Shown here: positions 22,032 to 22,812 of the stretch, in pieces
How positions within the stretch are numbered: the first letter of the stretch is position 1
Layout: each line of letters starts with the position of its first letter
Source of the DNA: a virus
IMG/VR virus record: IMGVR_UViG_3300035698_013693
Coordinates: 1 to 22,812 of that record
DNA: 22,812 bases
Strand: one strand, 5' to 3'
Made by a program: the position numbers and the translations under genes
Notes under the pieces: generated by a model
The model's database searches: none
What the model saw: the letters and a program-made list of their open reading frames with translations, nothing else
Told to the model about the DNA's origin: nothing

Positions 22032-22310
22032 ATGAGCAAACTAAATAATGCTGGGTCAGAGAACGCTAGACTACGAGCAATGATGGCACTTCAACTTAGT
22101 CAATATGAGGAAGACACTGGTATACACTTAACTGAAGAACATATCGAACGGGTAATAGAGAAGGCAGAGGCATATCAAAAGAAAGACCGCGATAAGAATA
22201 TTAAGAAGAATTCTATAGAAGAAGATTTCTCAAAAGGGAGTGTTAGGAACCAACCTTGTCCACTATGTAAAGTAAAATTGAAACACTGTAAGTGTGGGTT
22301 TCTTTTATAA
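22032..22310 (+). CDS. Small protein with C-terminal Cys-rich zinc-ribbon-like knuckle, 92 aa
   Basis: ATG at 22032 has tggagaa 7-10 nt upstream. The frame is open further upstream, but that part is antisense to gp46 and has no ribosome site. Residues 1-70 are charged helix (ENARLRAMMALQLSQYEEDT, EEHIERVIEKAEAYQKKDRD). The C-terminus has C76-P-L-C79 and C86-K-C88 (QPCPLC, KHCKCGF), a plausible zinc knuckle. No known family. It is divergent from gp46, and its stop codon overlaps the late box of the next gene. Confidence 0.8.
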   Translation: MSKLNNAGSENARLRAMMALQLSQYEEDTGIHLTEEHIERVIEKAEAYQKKDRDKNIKKNSIEEDFSKGSVRNQPCPLCKVKLKHCKCGFLL

Positions 22311-22313
22311 ATA
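22306..22313 (+). promoter_or_regulatory. T4-type late promoter box TATAAATA, plus strand
   Basis: The only exact TATAAATA found on the plus strand. It contains the TAA stop of the 92-aa gene (22308-22310) and lies 26 nt before the ATG at 22340. Confidence 0.78.
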
Positions 22314-22339
22314 ACACAGAATGCAGAATGGAGTCTATC

Positions 22340-22747
22340 ATGAAACAAGAATTTGTTAAATTAGTCAAAACACTAAATGAGAATGTTGATATAGAAATGG
22401 AAGCAGCCGATGATATGGAAGTATCTGGCGAAGTTAATAAAATATTTGGACCAGGTGAAGAAAAATTCATAGAAGAGTGCCACGGACAACAAGTAGTGTT
22501 TAAAGTATATATGCCAGAAACAGATGTTATGGCAACTGTAGAAGGTGAATTGAATTATGATAAACGATCTAAACTCATTTATATTGAACAATCTAACACA
22601 AAAGTAAGTCTTACAAGTAAACTGGTTTTAGAACCTAATTTAGTTGAATCTAAAGGAATGGGTGACGATGGATCATTTATTCGTTTTGAGATAAAAGATG
22701 GCCAATATGGTTGTTTAGTTATCATACAAAAACCACGTATTGTTTAG
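22340..22747 (+). CDS. Hypothetical late protein, 135 aa, C-terminus altered by tandem repeat
   Basis: ATG at 22340 has tggag 7 nt upstream and a late box at 22306-22313. Two earlier in-frame ATGs (22292 and 22328) precede or overlap these signals and are rejected. The N-terminal ~30 residues are acidic helix (MKQEFVKLVKTLNENVDIEM). The rest reads as a beta-rich domain (QQVVFKVYMPETDVMATVEG, KLIYIEQSNTKVSLTSKLVL). Not recognised. The last 12 codons lie in the first copy of a 29-bp repeat. Because 29 is not a multiple of three, the frame now ends KPRIV. Without the extra copies it would end KPRNE plus TAA. Confidence 0.8.
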   Translation: MKQEFVKLVKTLNENVDIEMEAADDMEVSGEVNKIFGPGEEKFIEECHGQQVVFKVYMPETDVMATVEGELNYDKRSKLIYIEQSNTKVSLTSKLVLEPNLVESKGMGDDGSFIRFEIKDGQYGCLVIIQKPRIV

Positions 22748-22798
22748 TTATCATACAAAAACCACGTATTGTTTAGTTATCATACAAAAACCACGTAA
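22712..22798. repeat. 29-bp tandem repeat, three copies
   Basis: Copies at 22712-22740, 22741-22769 and 22770-22798 are identical except for the last base (T, T, A). The unit starts tgtttagttatcataca. The first copy codes for the end of the 135-aa protein; the other two lie mostly after its stop. The window ends 14 bases later. Confidence 0.96.
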
Positions 22799-22812
22799 TG
22801 AATAAAATATAA

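Noticed and set aside
22292-22339. Upstream starts (ATG 22292 and 22328) for the 135-aa gene
   Set aside because: They lie before or too near the late box and ribosome site; ATG 22340 fits both.

Overview
The window is part of a tailed-phage genome of the T4-like myovirus superfamily (Caudoviricetes), about one third G+C by eye. Hallmark proteins recognisable from sequence alone are the major capsid protein gp23, prohead scaffold gp22, prohead protease gp21, portal gp20, head-completion protein gp4, the FEN-like RNase H, the SF2 helicase UvsW, the recombination mediator UvsY and the Rad50/SMC-like subunit gp46. The proteins are clearly divergent from T4 itself and look most like environmental/marine T4-like phages. 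The host cannot be told from this window. No tRNA, rRNA, CRISPR array, integrase or insertion sequence was seen.

Layout. Almost everything from 1 to 19028 is read on the minus strand, so the biological order runs right to left. First comes a recombination block (uvsY, uvsW) ending in a large glycosyltransferase that overlaps uvsW. A run of small unknown genes and two very acidic proteins follows (14447 to 11530). Next are a PD-(D/E)XK nuclease, small unknown genes, a HAD phosphatase, another unknown gene and RNase H (11494 to 8175). The head block comes last: two unknown genes, gp4, gp20, a tiny gp67-like gene, gp21, gp22, gp23, a UUCG-tetraloop terminator, a 414-aa unknown gene and the start of a virion-type protein that runs into a collagen-like repeat at the window edge. 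To the right, a plus-strand gene with a helix-turn-helix motif (19164-20126) converges on gp46 (minus). Two small plus-strand genes are divergent from gp46 and end in a 29-bp tandem repeat.

Regulation. The T4-type late promoter octamer TATAAATA stands 6-41 nt upstream of most minus-strand morphogenesis genes, of uvsY and of the last plus-strand gene, often overlapping or abutting the stop codon of the preceding gene. Two genes without a late box, RNase H and the helix-turn-helix gene, instead share a similar 38-nt element carrying sigma70-like -35/-10 boxes. This suggests a separate early-type promoter class.

Both window ends lie in or next to short tandem repeats. This is how an assembly contig broken at repeats would look, so the terminal repeats and truncated ends should be treated with some caution. 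No intergenic gap exceeds 300 nt.
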